64,000 nucleotides of DNA from Thermoproteus sp964342785. Lineage in GTDB: Archaea; Thermoproteota; Thermoprotei; Thermoproteales; Thermoproteaceae. The translations under genes and the position numbers were made by a program. Under the pieces are notes generated by a model. It had not been told where the DNA came from. It ran no database searches and worked only from the letters and a program-made list of their open reading frames with translations. The stretch spans positions 1-64,000 of the forward strand of contig CAYFGI010000001.1 of NCBI GenBank assembly GCA_964342785.1. The letters run 5' to 3'. The stretch's first letter is position 1; the number at the start of each line of letters is the position of its first letter. Shown here one piece after another: positions 51,042 through 58,734 of this stretch.

Positions 51042-51320
51042 TTATCTACACGTTAGGTTCAACACGTTTATCGAAAGGCCGAAATGTAGCGATCTCGATA
51101 TCTCGATCCAACTCCCGTTAACATAAAGCCAGCAGGTCATGCCCACCGTTATGTGCTTAAGGCTATTTAGATCGCCGTGTAGAGTGTAGTTATAGTACTG
51201 GGGCCAGTAACGATATATTGCGGATAGCGATGGCGAGGAGTATGTAACCGGTTGTATCAAGGCCAACACGGCTAACGCCAACGCCGTGATGACCACTATG
51301 ACGTATACGTCTAGATCCAT
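51042..51320 (-). CDS. Small single-span protein (acidic N-terminus class)
   Basis: 92 residues. MDLDVYVIVVITALALAVLA gives a hydrophobic helix after two aspartates. The outer part is Tyr-rich with two cysteines, the last near the C-terminus (NLTCR), and Asn-x-Thr/Ser sites. A strong ribosome-binding site (GGAGGGGTGGT just before the ATG) indicates a leadered transcript here, unlike the leaderless genes. It follows the antisense DUF192 gene, so this part of the cluster may have its own promoter inside or beyond that gene. Confidence 0.65.
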   Translation of the reverse strand: MDLDVYVIVVITALALAVLALIQPVTYSSPSLSAIYRYWPQYYNYTLHGDLNSLKHITVGMTCWLYVNGSWIEISRSLHFGLSINVLNLTCR

Positions 51321-51344
51321 ACCACCCCTCCTAGGTTGTTTCTC

Positions 51345-51632
51345 ATGGAAATCAAGGTTAGGTGTTACACGAGTCCTCTAAAGAGGGGCTGGGGGCTTAT
51401 GTTGCGCAAACCAAAACCCGTCTTGTTAGTAGGCGTGAACTCCGTGCATGGCTTCTTCATGCTAGAGCCCATCTGGGCCGTGTTTTTAGGGTACGACATG
51501 AAGGTAATCGACGTCGTTCTGTTGAGGCCGTGGAGGCGCCACAAGGAGCCGGAGGCCAGGCACGTGTTAGAGCTACCTGCAGGAGAGAAGCCTCCCAAAA
51601 AAGGGGAATTTGTTAGGGTTGTTTGCCTTTAG
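51345..51632 (+). CDS. DUF192-family protein, antisense within the pilus cluster
   Basis: 95 residues from ATG 51345 (a TTG lies three codons earlier). The DUF192 pattern is visible: SPLKRGWGLMLRKP, then GFFMLEPIWAVFLGYDMKVIDVVLL where the family has FWMKNT and LDVVF, and HVLELPAG. No signal peptide, whereas many DUF192 proteins are secreted. It is the only plus-strand gene in a 13-kb minus-strand cluster, and its stop overlaps that of the major-pilin-like gene by 4 nt. The function of the family is unknown. Confidence 0.78.
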   Translation: MEIKVRCYTSPLKRGWGLMLRKPKPVLLVGVNSVHGFFMLEPIWAVFLGYDMKVIDVVLLRPWRRHKEPEARHVLELPAGEKPPKKGEFVRVVCL

Positions 51633-52087
51633 GTCGCGCCTGCCGTGAATATACCTCTAGCCAGCTGTATAGTCCTGCCGCTCGAGTCGACTCCGTATAT
51701 GACATAGCTGTACTGGACTCCATAAGTCAGATTGTTAAGCGTGAAGTAGCACACGGCGGACTGACCCGTGTAGAGCTGAAGGCTCGACGAAGGAGATTCC
51801 TGTAGCCCGTTGGTGCCGTTATAGTAGCACGTGCCGTTTATGGGCGGTCCCGGCGTCCCCCCTTGTTGCCAGTATTGTAGATATAACGCGTTGAGCTTGC
51901 CGTTAAGCACTTGAACCTCCACCGTCATCACCTTACTGCCCACAGTGGCTATCACTTGGGCACGGGTGTTGGCGGAAGCCGATTGGCCCATGCGCATCAT
52001 CGCCAGAGCTATTATTGCGGCGACCGCTATCACCACAGCTATTATGATCAACGCATCTATGCCCCCAGCTTGACCTTTTAACTTCAT
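51629..52087 (-). CDS. Prepilin-like protein, candidate major pilin (MKLKGQ type)
   Basis: 152 residues from ATG 52087 (ATG 52102 would add five). MKLKGQAGGIDALIIIAVVI fits the archaeal class III signal best: basic n-region, KG followed by Gln, then a long hydrophobic helix ending in Ala and Met. The outer domain is small, beta-rich, with two cysteines and three Asn-x-Thr/Ser sites (NGTC, NGTNG, NNLT), and a regular C-terminus (YSYVIYGVDSSGRTI). Size and simplicity suggest the main subunit. It converges on the DUF192 gene. Confidence 0.75.
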   Translation of the reverse strand: MKLKGQAGGIDALIIIAVVIAVAAIIALAMMRMGQSASANTRAQVIATVGSKVMTVEVQVLNGKLNALYLQYWQQGGTPGPPINGTCYYNGTNGLQESPSSSLQLYTGQSAVCYFTLNNLTYGVQYSYVIYGVDSSGRTIQLARGIFTAGAT

Positions 52088-52092
52088 GTAAG

Positions 52093-52611
52093 TTATGAAC
52101 ATTTCAACAAGATCACAACGACCGGAAGGGGCGAGCTGTTCATCGAGGTGGAGGTCTCCGAGATCTTATATCCGCCCGAGCAAGTAGGATATACGTAGTA
52201 CAGAGTCCCGTTCGAGAAATAGGGAGGGATCACCGCGGCGCTTCCGACGAGCAACGTGTTGTTCTCAGCAGTGTAGTACGCCCCATATACAGGGGAGGCG
52301 TTCGCGCCGAGCGAGACGGAGTATAGCCACCCCTCAGGCGGTATACACATACTACATCCAGGAGGCGAGGGGCCGGGCATTAAGACATAGCTCGTTCCCC
52401 TCGCCTCGTAGTGCACCCTCACGGCGTATATAGGGGTGTAGTCTGGAAGCGCGATAGGTCTCAATGCCGTGATCGCCGTAGCGGCCTCGAGAGCTGGATA
52501 CGACGCCCTAGTTCCGTAGAGAACGCGATACGAGAATAAAGCCGCCATGGCTATCACGGCCAGCGCAGCGGCCATCGTCACGATCTGTTTTAAGGACCAG
52601 TAGCCCTTCAC
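52093..52611 (-). CDS. Prepilin-like protein (MKGY type)
   Basis: 172 residues from GTG 52611. That GTG overlaps the stop of the platform-protein gene (GTGA) and gives MKGYWSLKQIVTMAAALAVI, matching the MKG/MKA pattern of the cluster; ATG 52617 gives MGVKGY and is the alternative. A hydrophobic helix is followed by an outer domain with four cysteines, including CSMC, and several Asn-x-Thr/Ser sites. It is the first exported subunit after the platform protein. Confidence 0.7.
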   Translation of the reverse strand: MKGYWSLKQIVTMAAALAVIAMAALFSYRVLYGTRASYPALEAATAITALRPIALPDYTPIYAVRVHYEARGTSYVLMPGPSPPGCSMCIPPEGWLYSVSLGANASPVYGAYYTAENNTLLVGSAAVIPPYFSNGTLYYVYPTCSGGYKISETSTSMNSSPLPVVVILLKCS

Positions 52612-53831
52612 GCCCATAGGGACCAGAGCGATATGACTAAATAGTAAAACGACGTGCCGGCCGCGCCCCCAGCCAGAAGGCCCGCCCAGCTCCCTCTGGA
52701 CGGCAACAACACGACGGCGATGAAGCTGGCTACCATAAGGGATAACAACTGGGCGGTTGTGTATTCCACCTCGTAGGGGGGAAGCGGCGATAACACCGTC
52801 TGGCCCGTGGAGGGCACTAGCTGCAACGCGGCTGTGGATATAGCTAGGGAATAGACCAATATAATCGAGGCGGCTAGATACACGGCGATGAATATAGCGG
52901 TCAACGAAGTGACTCTCTTAAGCCCTCTCTCCCTCTCGCTGAGGAGCGTCTGTATTAGATCGACCGCTTCGAGGCTGGGCCCCGCCCAGCTGATCGCGTT
53001 GAACATAGCCCTGGCTAGGTTGAACATAAGGGATGGTATCTCGTAGAAATAGGCCACCATCCACGCGGTCTTGTAGGTAGAGGAGACCTCTCTCAGCGCC
53101 AAGTCGGCTGGGACTCCTTGCGATATACGCGACGCGAAATCTCTCAGCATAGCTGGTATCTCGTGGGGAAGCTTGAACCACCCGATTCGTTTCTTGTACG
53201 CCAGCCACGCCAGCAGGACGGCGCCCGACACGAGGATCCCCACGGTGAGCGGGAGACCCCAGAGAGACGAGATGTAAACGGCCAGGGAGCCTGCCGCCAA
53301 AGCCATCGGCAAGGCGGGGCCGTAGACCTTAACCGGCGAGAGATCCTTAGGCATAGCCCTGTATATCAGAAGCCCTACGAGCAACGAGAAGAGACCCGCC
53401 ATGGCTAACAACGAATACATGTCGATCGGCAACAAGCCATAGGCGTAGAGGAAAAGAAGTAAAAGCGGCGCGAACATCAAGCTCGATAACGACGAAAAAA
53501 GCCCGAGGAATTGCTGCATCGAGGCCTCGAGGCGGCCCAGCGCTATCGATTTAATCGATTGGAGGAAGGACTGGACTAAGACTTGTTTAGGCACCCCGCC
53601 CTCCTCTTGAGATGTCGCGAACCCGTACTGCCTCACTACGGCAAGTTTGTCGGAGGAAAGCACCGCAGCTGGATTAGGCGTGAGGCTCGCCAGGAGTAGC
53701 TCGCGTGAATGTTTCTCGTCTATATCGCTGGTGGTCGCCGCCGTACGTCTTAATGCCTCGGCCGAGGAGAGATGTTGGAGATATGTGGCGAAGATAGGGG
53801 CTATGTTTATGTAGAATTCCTCTCGGTTCAT
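52608..53831 (-). CDS. Type II/IV secretion platform membrane protein (TadC/GspF-like)
   Basis: 407 residues. A soluble N-terminal helical region of about 110 residues is followed by membrane segments near 125-165, 175-215 and two more near the C-terminus. The charged cytosolic loop between them includes LPHEIPAMLRDFASRISQGV, typical of T2SF domains of the archaeal pilus/archaellum platform. It anchors the motor ATPase encoded at 54693. The gene overlaps its neighbours on both sides. Archaeal TadC-like platforms usually have two T2SF halves; the first half here is weak. Confidence 0.82.
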   Translation of the reverse strand: MNREEFYINIAPIFATYLQHLSSAEALRRTAATTSDIDEKHSRELLLASLTPNPAAVLSSDKLAVVRQYGFATSQEEGGVPKQVLVQSFLQSIKSIALGRLEASMQQFLGLFSSLSSLMFAPLLLLFLYAYGLLPIDMYSLLAMAGLFSLLVGLLIYRAMPKDLSPVKVYGPALPMALAAGSLAVYISSLWGLPLTVGILVSGAVLLAWLAYKKRIGWFKLPHEIPAMLRDFASRISQGVPADLALREVSSTYKTAWMVAYFYEIPSLMFNLARAMFNAISWAGPSLEAVDLIQTLLSERERGLKRVTSLTAIFIAVYLAASIILVYSLAISTAALQLVPSTGQTVLSPLPPYEVEYTTAQLLSLMVASFIAVVLLPSRGSWAGLLAGGAAGTSFYYLVISLWSLWA

Positions 53832-54235
53832 CTACGCTTGAATAGTTGCAGTACGCTTTTCTTGGCGCCGTTTTCCTCTACCACGAAGTATTCGGGCGCC
53901 TCTAGCACCTTTATGAGGTGACCTAATATGTGGCTTCTTCTGACCGAGTTGTTCGCCGCTATGGGTAATTCCTCCATTATCTGGGACGGCGTCAGACCTG
54001 CCTTGTGCCTTTTGATTATATAGTCCACGACGGTAGATAGGGAGAAGCCCTTATCCATGACCTCCTTAACCACCAGCCAGTCGGCAGGAGTCAAGGCGAT
54101 CCCCTCCTTCTCTAGCTTCTTCGCGGCCGATATAAGCCTCGAGGGCCTTACGCCGATAGTTTTCGCTATATCGCACAACTCCTCCGCCGCCTCTCTTGTG
54201 TAGCCCTCCTCTATCAACTTCCTGCACTCGTTCAT
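53828..54235 (-). CDS. Hypothetical helical protein of the pilus cluster (possible winged helix)
   Basis: 135 residues from ATG 54235, which overlaps the upstream stop (ATGA). Soluble and helical; the second half (AGLTPSQIMEELPIAANNSV, then helix, then YFVVEENGAKKSVLQLF) has the shape of a winged helix-turn-helix. It could be a DNA-binding regulator of the operon or an adaptor to the platform protein, with which it is cotranslated. No family recognised. Confidence 0.62.
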   Translation of the reverse strand: MNECRKLIEEGYTREAAEELCDIAKTIGVRPSRLISAAKKLEKEGIALTPADWLVVKEVMDKGFSLSTVVDYIIKRHKAGLTPSQIMEELPIAANNSVRRSHILGHLIKVLEAPEYFVVEENGAKKSVLQLFKRR

Positions 54236-54495
54236 TTGCATCTCTCCAGAAGCGATATAGCCAGCCTAGCCACCACGCCGGCATCTCCCTCGGTCTTAGC
54301 CACCTCCTTGAGCACTGCCTTCAGAAGATCGCCGTTAAGCATATCCACTACCTCGCGGGGCGCCTTCTCCAACGATTTAAGGAACGAGAGAGCCCAATCG
54401 TCCTTGTCTATCTTCTCAACGATGGACAGGGGTCCGGCTAGATCTAGGCCTAGGTCGTCCTCTCCGTTGTTTTTCTCCTTGACTTTAAGCTTCAT
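54232..54495 (-). CDS. Small charged helical protein of the pilus cluster
   Basis: 87 residues from ATG 54495. Open frame extends upstream to a TTG but the added part has low-quality composition. The N-terminus is very charged (MKLKVKEKNNGEDDLGLDL); the rest is helical (IDKDDWALSFLKSLEKAPRE, AVLKEVAKTEGDAGVVARLA). It begins the second block of the cluster, after a roughly 200-nt spacer behind the motor ATPase. Function unknown. Confidence 0.6.
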   Translation of the reverse strand: MKLKVKEKNNGEDDLGLDLAGPLSIVEKIDKDDWALSFLKSLEKAPREVVDMLNGDLLKAVLKEVAKTEGDAGVVARLAISLLERCK

Positions 54496-54692
54496 GTAAA
54501 TTACCTTGCCTCCAGACGGTTGGAGCTTCCCTTGGGCTTGGCCGGTGTCTGCCCCTAGATGAGGGCTTGCGCCTACACGCCAACAGTTAAGCCACAGAGA
54601 CAAATATGTGGGTTAAGCGGAGCGGCTAGGCCAGGAGAGATGAATTTGTTAATGACGAGCCGCTCGATGAAATGAACAAGACGCCAATGCCG
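54496..54692. other. Intergenic spacer with inverted repeat
   Basis: About 197 nt between the ATPase gene and the next minus-strand gene, the longest gap in the cluster. It contains a perfect 8-bp inverted repeat, GAGCGGCT at 54620-54627 and AGCCGCTC at 54658-54665, with a 30-nt loop. I see no convincing ORF and no clear TATA box. It may hold an attenuator, a processing site or the promoter of the downstream block. Confidence 0.5.
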
Positions 54693-56270
54693 TCATTTTT
54701 CCTGACTGTACCCGAACCTAAGGGCTTCGTCTACTATCGAGATCTTCCTACGGGAGAATATCTTCAATAAAGCCTCGCGGGCCTCCAGAGGTTCCAGCTC
54801 CTTAGAGGCCACGGCCTTGAGGAGGCCAGCCCTAAGCCTTATCTCGTCGACGATCTTAGTATCGTAGGTCGCCTTGGTGTATACGTTTAGTAACGTCAAG
54901 ACGTCGGCGGCGGATCCCTCCACGACCTCGCCTTTTTCTGCTATCAACGCCCTCCATTCCTTCAGGTAACGCACGCCCCCCGAGGCCCCGAGCTGTAGTA
55001 TCATGGTGTTGGCCAAGGCCTCCACGGGGGCGCCCGATCTAGTTATACGGAGTAACGCATCGTGTATAGTATCGGCGTGCATAGTCGTGAGACCGCCGTG
55101 ACCGGTCAGTTTATACGAAACCAACGTGTTAAGTTCTTGGCTCGTCCTTGCCTCCGCGAGCGCAACCACCGTGGCCATGGTGCCGTATCGAAGGGCTTGA
55201 TCGAGGGCATCTGCGAGTTTAGACTCGGAGGGCACCGATATGTGGAGGATCTGGTTCTCCAGAGGAGCCCATATCTCCCTAGCCCCTCTCTCCACGACCA
55301 CCACTTGGTACCATGGAGGTATGAAGTAGAGCAATAAATTCAGTTGGGTGGTCTTCCCAGTGCCCATAGCCCCCGAGAAGATGACGGTCCATCGGGCCTC
55401 TGCCGCTATGGTGGCTAGGGCGAACACCTCGAGACCGGAGAGATAGTACCCCTCCATCCGCTCCGTCGAGGCCTTGGGCCCCTGGGGAGGCTCGTATACG
55501 TTTATAAGCCCTCTGGACGGCCGCGGCGCTTCGCTCATTTTCCTTACGTTGACATTGTACTCAAGTAGATCCGCCGCTATGCGTATCCTGTAGACTGGGT
55601 CCTCCCTGGTCTGGAAGGGCCTCTCGAGAGTCAAGCCTGGTATCAACTTCTTCACCAATATCGGCATGAAGGCCTCGGGGATCACCACGTTGGTGAGCAT
55701 ACGCGCCTCGTTGCGCACCGCAACCACGCGCCTAAAACGGCCGAGCTCCACCATCTCGGCGTATATCTTGTCGAGAAGCTCCGTCGGGTTTTTCGGCAAC
55801 TCCGTCCACCTCCCGGGGGGCGCCAGAGGCTGAGGTACTACTATCTCGGTCAATAGATCGTCTCTCATCAAGGCCTCCAACACGCCGTAGCCTCCAAAAT
55901 CGCCATGTCCGGTCCAACGATCCAACAGGTAATGAACTAACTCTCTGTGCTCTCTATACGTCCTCAAGGCGTTTCTATACCACCGCCATCCCCCGACCCC
56001 CCGGCTAGGCGACAGCGCAACTAAGGCATCTTTGACGGCCTTGTCGTACTCCCCATAGTCAGGCGGCACCGCGCCGCGCATAACCACCAGCGCTAGGGCT
56101 TTTTCCAATAGATCTGGCAATTGGGGATCTGCGACAACGTATTCGCCGTCCTCAGTTATACAGAGATCCGTGGCGTAGTTACGGTAGACTATTACCCCTC
56201 TCTTGGCTAGAAGACATCTATCCAACAGAGATCTATCCGTCTTTGCGATTAACGCGCCCGCAAGAGACAT
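54693..56270 (-). CDS. Type II/IV secretion-system motor ATPase (GspE/TadA/PilT family)
   Basis: 525 residues. N-terminal domain with the basic LIPGLTLERPF region, then the motor: Walker A GAMGTGKTT (residues 300-308), acidic box VVVVERGAREIW, LALAEARTSQELN-like Walker B region (VALAEARTS), and His box GGLTTMHADTIHD. It is a hexameric ATPase that powers pilus assembly or secretion together with the platform protein. It sits one base after the ParA/TadZ-like gene and is last in the promoter-proximal block of the cluster. Confidence 0.93.
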   Translation of the reverse strand: MSLAGALIAKTDRSLLDRCLLAKRGVIVYRNYATDLCITEDGEYVVADPQLPDLLEKALALVVMRGAVPPDYGEYDKAVKDALVALSPSRGVGGWRWYRNALRTYREHRELVHYLLDRWTGHGDFGGYGVLEALMRDDLLTEIVVPQPLAPPGRWTELPKNPTELLDKIYAEMVELGRFRRVVAVRNEARMLTNVVIPEAFMPILVKKLIPGLTLERPFQTREDPVYRIRIAADLLEYNVNVRKMSEAPRPSRGLINVYEPPQGPKASTERMEGYYLSGLEVFALATIAAEARWTVIFSGAMGTGKTTQLNLLLYFIPPWYQVVVVERGAREIWAPLENQILHISVPSESKLADALDQALRYGTMATVVALAEARTSQELNTLVSYKLTGHGGLTTMHADTIHDALLRITRSGAPVEALANTMILQLGASGGVRYLKEWRALIAEKGEVVEGSAADVLTLLNVYTKATYDTKIVDEIRLRAGLLKAVASKELEPLEAREALLKIFSRRKISIVDEALRFGYSQEK

Positions 56271-56271
56271 C

Positions 56272-56973
56272 TTACTCCTTTATCCGTTTGACCAGAAGCG
56301 AGATGGCCTCCTTGTTCTTCCTATCGCTGAGGATCGCCTTGTAGATCCCCTCGGCGGAATAATCGGATGGCATCTTAACCCTTGTGAGGAACGCGTTCAC
56401 CATCTTTATGCCCGGCGTTTTCTCATCGCCCTTCTCGAGCATATTAGCGACTACGAGAGAAGCGTATCGCATATATCTGCCGTATATCTGCATCTTGATG
56501 TCGGCTATCTTCGTGACTATCCTCCTGTCAGCAACGAAGTACATTAAGGCCTTGAGCTTACGCTGAAAGGCCTCCAACCACGTCAACTGCATGGCCTTAG
56601 GAGTATCGACGATTATCGTGTCGACGGGAAGACGCTCCTCGGCAACGGCGTCCGGAAGAGCCGTGAGTACCTCGAACAAAGCGTCGAAAAGATCCGCGTC
56701 GCCTATCTTGCCGGATTGGTAGAGGACGGCCGCCTCGTAACCCGGCACCACGTAGAGGTTCGGCTTAACTTTATGCACGTACATATCCTTGCCGTAACTG
56801 CCGGCGAGCCATCCGGGCTTCTTGGGGACGCTGAATATAGATGAAAGATCCGCCTTCTCCCAATCGGCGTCCACTATTAACACCCTCTCCTTCTCGAAGG
56901 CCGTGGCCACGGCCAGCGTGGTCTTCCCAACGCCGCCGTCCACCGAATAAATGACGGCGAATTTAGTCCTCAT
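56272..56973 (-). CDS. ParA/TadZ-like ATPase of the pilus cluster
   Basis: 233 residues from ATG 56973; the longer frame overlaps the preceding gene. The P-loop is VDGGVGKTT (residues 11-19): the signature lysine of KGGxGKT in ParA/MinD is aspartate here, Asp12. A Walker A' strand VLIVDADWEKADLSS and IIVDTPKAMQL (switch region) follow. Bacterial Tad systems contain TadZ/CpaE, an atypical ParA-family protein with altered P-loop that positions the pilus; this is the closest analogy. Its start overlaps the upstream 115-residue gene by 11 nt, and the ATPase gene starts 1 nt after its stop. Confidence 0.8.
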   Translation of the reverse strand: MRTKFAVIYSVDGGVGKTTLAVATAFEKERVLIVDADWEKADLSSIFSVPKKPGWLAGSYGKDMYVHKVKPNLYVVPGYEAAVLYQSGKIGDADLFDALFEVLTALPDAVAEERLPVDTIIVDTPKAMQLTWLEAFQRKLKALMYFVADRRIVTKIADIKMQIYGRYMRYASLVVANMLEKGDEKTPGIKMVNAFLTRVKMPSDYSAEGIYKAILSDRKNKEAISLLVKRIKE

Positions 56974-57310
56974 GGAATAACTTATCCATCGCGTTGAGCC
57001 TATAGGCCGCCATGTAGGCCTCGACGAATTCAATTATCCTATCGAGCGCAACGCGTAACGTCTCCTCCGACGCTGACGTTATCACGGTCGAGGTCCTCCA
57101 GCCTATCTTGGCGGCGACAGGGGGGCTCATCGATATGTAGACAACGATAGAATCGTCGTACGGGTTCACGGCCATCTTGTAGCCGTCGATATACTCGACG
57201 ACGGTCCTCTTTAAATGTAGGGGTGATCCTCTATATTTGATCTCAGCCTTATATCTTCCCCTCCCGATGCCCACAAGGCGCACCTCGAAGTCGCCTCGTC
57301 TATACCTCAT
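56963..57310 (-). CDS. Hypothetical protein of the pilus cluster
   Basis: 115 residues, soluble and basic, with strands at the start (FEVRLVGIGRGRYKAEIKYR), a middle segment around DDSIVVYISMSP, and C-terminal helices (ALDRIIEFVEAYMAAY). No family recognised. It overlaps the genes on each side by 11 nt, so it is translationally embedded in the first block. A partner of the TadZ-like ATPase is plausible from position alone. Confidence 0.62.
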   Translation of the reverse strand: MRYRRGDFEVRLVGIGRGRYKAEIKYRGSPLHLKRTVVEYIDGYKMAVNPYDDSIVVYISMSPPVAAKIGWRTSTVITSASEETLRVALDRIIEFVEAYMAAYRLNAMDKLFHED

Positions 57311-57995
57311 ATCTGTTGAGTAGATCTATGAGCTCTCTCCTGAACTCCGGTATAGAGAGACCTCTTATAACCCTCACGACTATCGCCCTATCCTCCTCGT
57401 CTAATTCGGCTAGGTTAAAACGACGAGATCTCCTCTCTGCGTGTTTCCCCTCCTTGAAGATAGCGAGGGCCAACGAGTCTAGATCGAGCGATTTCTCCTC
57501 ACATAGGCCGCATAGGCACCTCAAGGATCTGGCCGAGGAGCCGGACGGCACAGGCGCGAACCTAGAGATGACGGATTTTATGCTTCTAGCTAGAGGGATG
57601 TCGTCTTGCTCGAGAGATCTTAACTCGGGGCATACGTATTCCTTAAGGAAACGCCCGTTTATGCTGACGCCGAGATCCCTTAGGACCACGCTCACTGCCG
57701 TAAAGGGATACTGCGGCTCCCCCGCTATATCTATATACAACACCTTAAGGCTGGGCACCAGCTCGGCTAACATCTCGTGTAGCTTCGGAGATAGGACATA
57801 GCGAGCGCCCTCCTTTCTGAAGGAGAAGAGGGGGAGGGGGCTTATACCTCCGTATATAGACGACGTCAGATAAAGCAGTTTGTCCTCCAAGACTGTTGGA
57901 ACCACCTCGGGGTATGGATCCAACACGACGGCATCTTTTAAATCCCTCAGCATATCCCTAAGGCTGGATATATCCAACAGATCGGCTTTTATCAT
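57300..57995 (-). CDS. Hypothetical cysteine-containing protein of the pilus cluster
   Basis: 231 residues from ATG 57995, which overlaps the upstream stop (ATGA); the longer open frame is rejected. Soluble alpha/beta protein. In the C-terminal half EYVCPELRSLEQD and LRCLCGLCEEK place four cysteines that could bind a metal. Short strands (VLYIDIAGEPQYPFTAVSVV) precede them. No family recognised. As the second gene after the promoter it may be a cytosolic factor of the pilus machine. Confidence 0.62.
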   Translation of the reverse strand: MIKADLLDISSLRDMLRDLKDAVVLDPYPEVVPTVLEDKLLYLTSSIYGGISPLPLFSFRKEGARYVLSPKLHEMLAELVPSLKVLYIDIAGEPQYPFTAVSVVLRDLGVSINGRFLKEYVCPELRSLEQDDIPLARSIKSVISRFAPVPSGSSARSLRCLCGLCEEKSLDLDSLALAIFKEGKHAERRSRRFNLAELDEEDRAIVVRVIRGLSIPEFRRELIDLLNRYEV

Positions 57996-58543
57996 ATCTC
58001 TACCATCTCGTATTCGCATCGAGGCATTATATCTACGAGTATCCTGGACATGAAGGGCTTCCAAGCAAGCTCGCGGAGCTCGATATCTGCGTCGTCGGCC
58101 GCCAACAGCCACATATCGGCGTAGGGCCCCTCCAGCTTGACCCCATAGCGGGAGTAGGCGACGAGGTTTCGCGCCGCTGTGCGCACAGCTTTGGCTCTGA
58201 TCCTCTCGTCGTAAAACATCCTATATCCATATTCGGCGCCCCACTCCATCATGAACTTCATGCAGCCAGTGTACCTCAGCTTATCTATCCTCAAGGCGCC
58301 TTTAGGCGAACAGGGAGCCCTCACGACAGAGGGAGCCCTCAAGGCGTCCCTAGAGAGTTCGAAAAGCTTAACGAAGGCGGCGCAAGCCCTACGCCTAAGG
58401 TCGGCCCCCGGAACATCCGACAGAGCTCTCAGAACCCAGCTATTGGCTATCTTGAAGAAAGCGCTGAGGGCGTACGGTTCATCGTTAAGAGCCAGAAGCG
58501 CGTGTACGGCGTCCGCCATCCTGTAGATGGATATATGCTCCAT
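57992..58543 (-). CDS. Hypothetical helical protein, first gene of the pilus cluster
   Basis: 183 residues, soluble, nearly all helical and rich in Ala, Arg and Leu (AFFKIANSWVLRAL, ACAAFVKLFELSRDALRA), with five cysteines scattered. A GTTTTTAAGC TATA-like box on the minus strand (58557-58566) precedes the ATG by about 20 nt. No family recognised. Being first in the operon, it could be an adaptor or regulator. Confidence 0.62.
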   Translation of the reverse strand: MEHISIYRMADAVHALLALNDEPYALSAFFKIANSWVLRALSDVPGADLRRRACAAFVKLFELSRDALRAPSVVRAPCSPKGALRIDKLRYTGCMKFMMEWGAEYGYRMFYDERIRAKAVRTAARNLVAYSRYGVKLEGPYADMWLLAADDADIELRELAWKPFMSRILVDIMPRCEYEMVEI

Positions 58544-58556
58544 GTCTTTAAGCGAT

Positions 58557-58566
58557 GCTTAAAAAC
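58557..58566 (-). promoter_or_regulatory. Promoter of the pilus/secretion cluster
   Basis: Minus strand GTTTTTAAGC, about 20 nt before ATG 58543. It is the only clear TATA-like box I find for the block running from 58543 through the motor ATPase at 54693. Confidence 0.45.
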
Positions 58567-58734
58567 ACCTTAGGTTCTAACCAAGACGGTTATTTTGATG
58601 AACCAAACTATTGCAAGTATTTATTTTATATTTGTATATGGTAAGTCGTGCAGTAGGCGATAGGCTTTCTTGCCTCCTCTCCGCCCTGAGTGACGTGGGG
58701 TTCTAAGCTTATAAGTCTATATCCTCATCGCTTT

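Noticed and set aside
58600..58710. Small structured RNA upstream of the Usp gene
   Set aside because: Only a 4-bp stem (AGGC/GCCT) plus a loose GGCG/CGCC pair and a single CTGA; not enough for a call.
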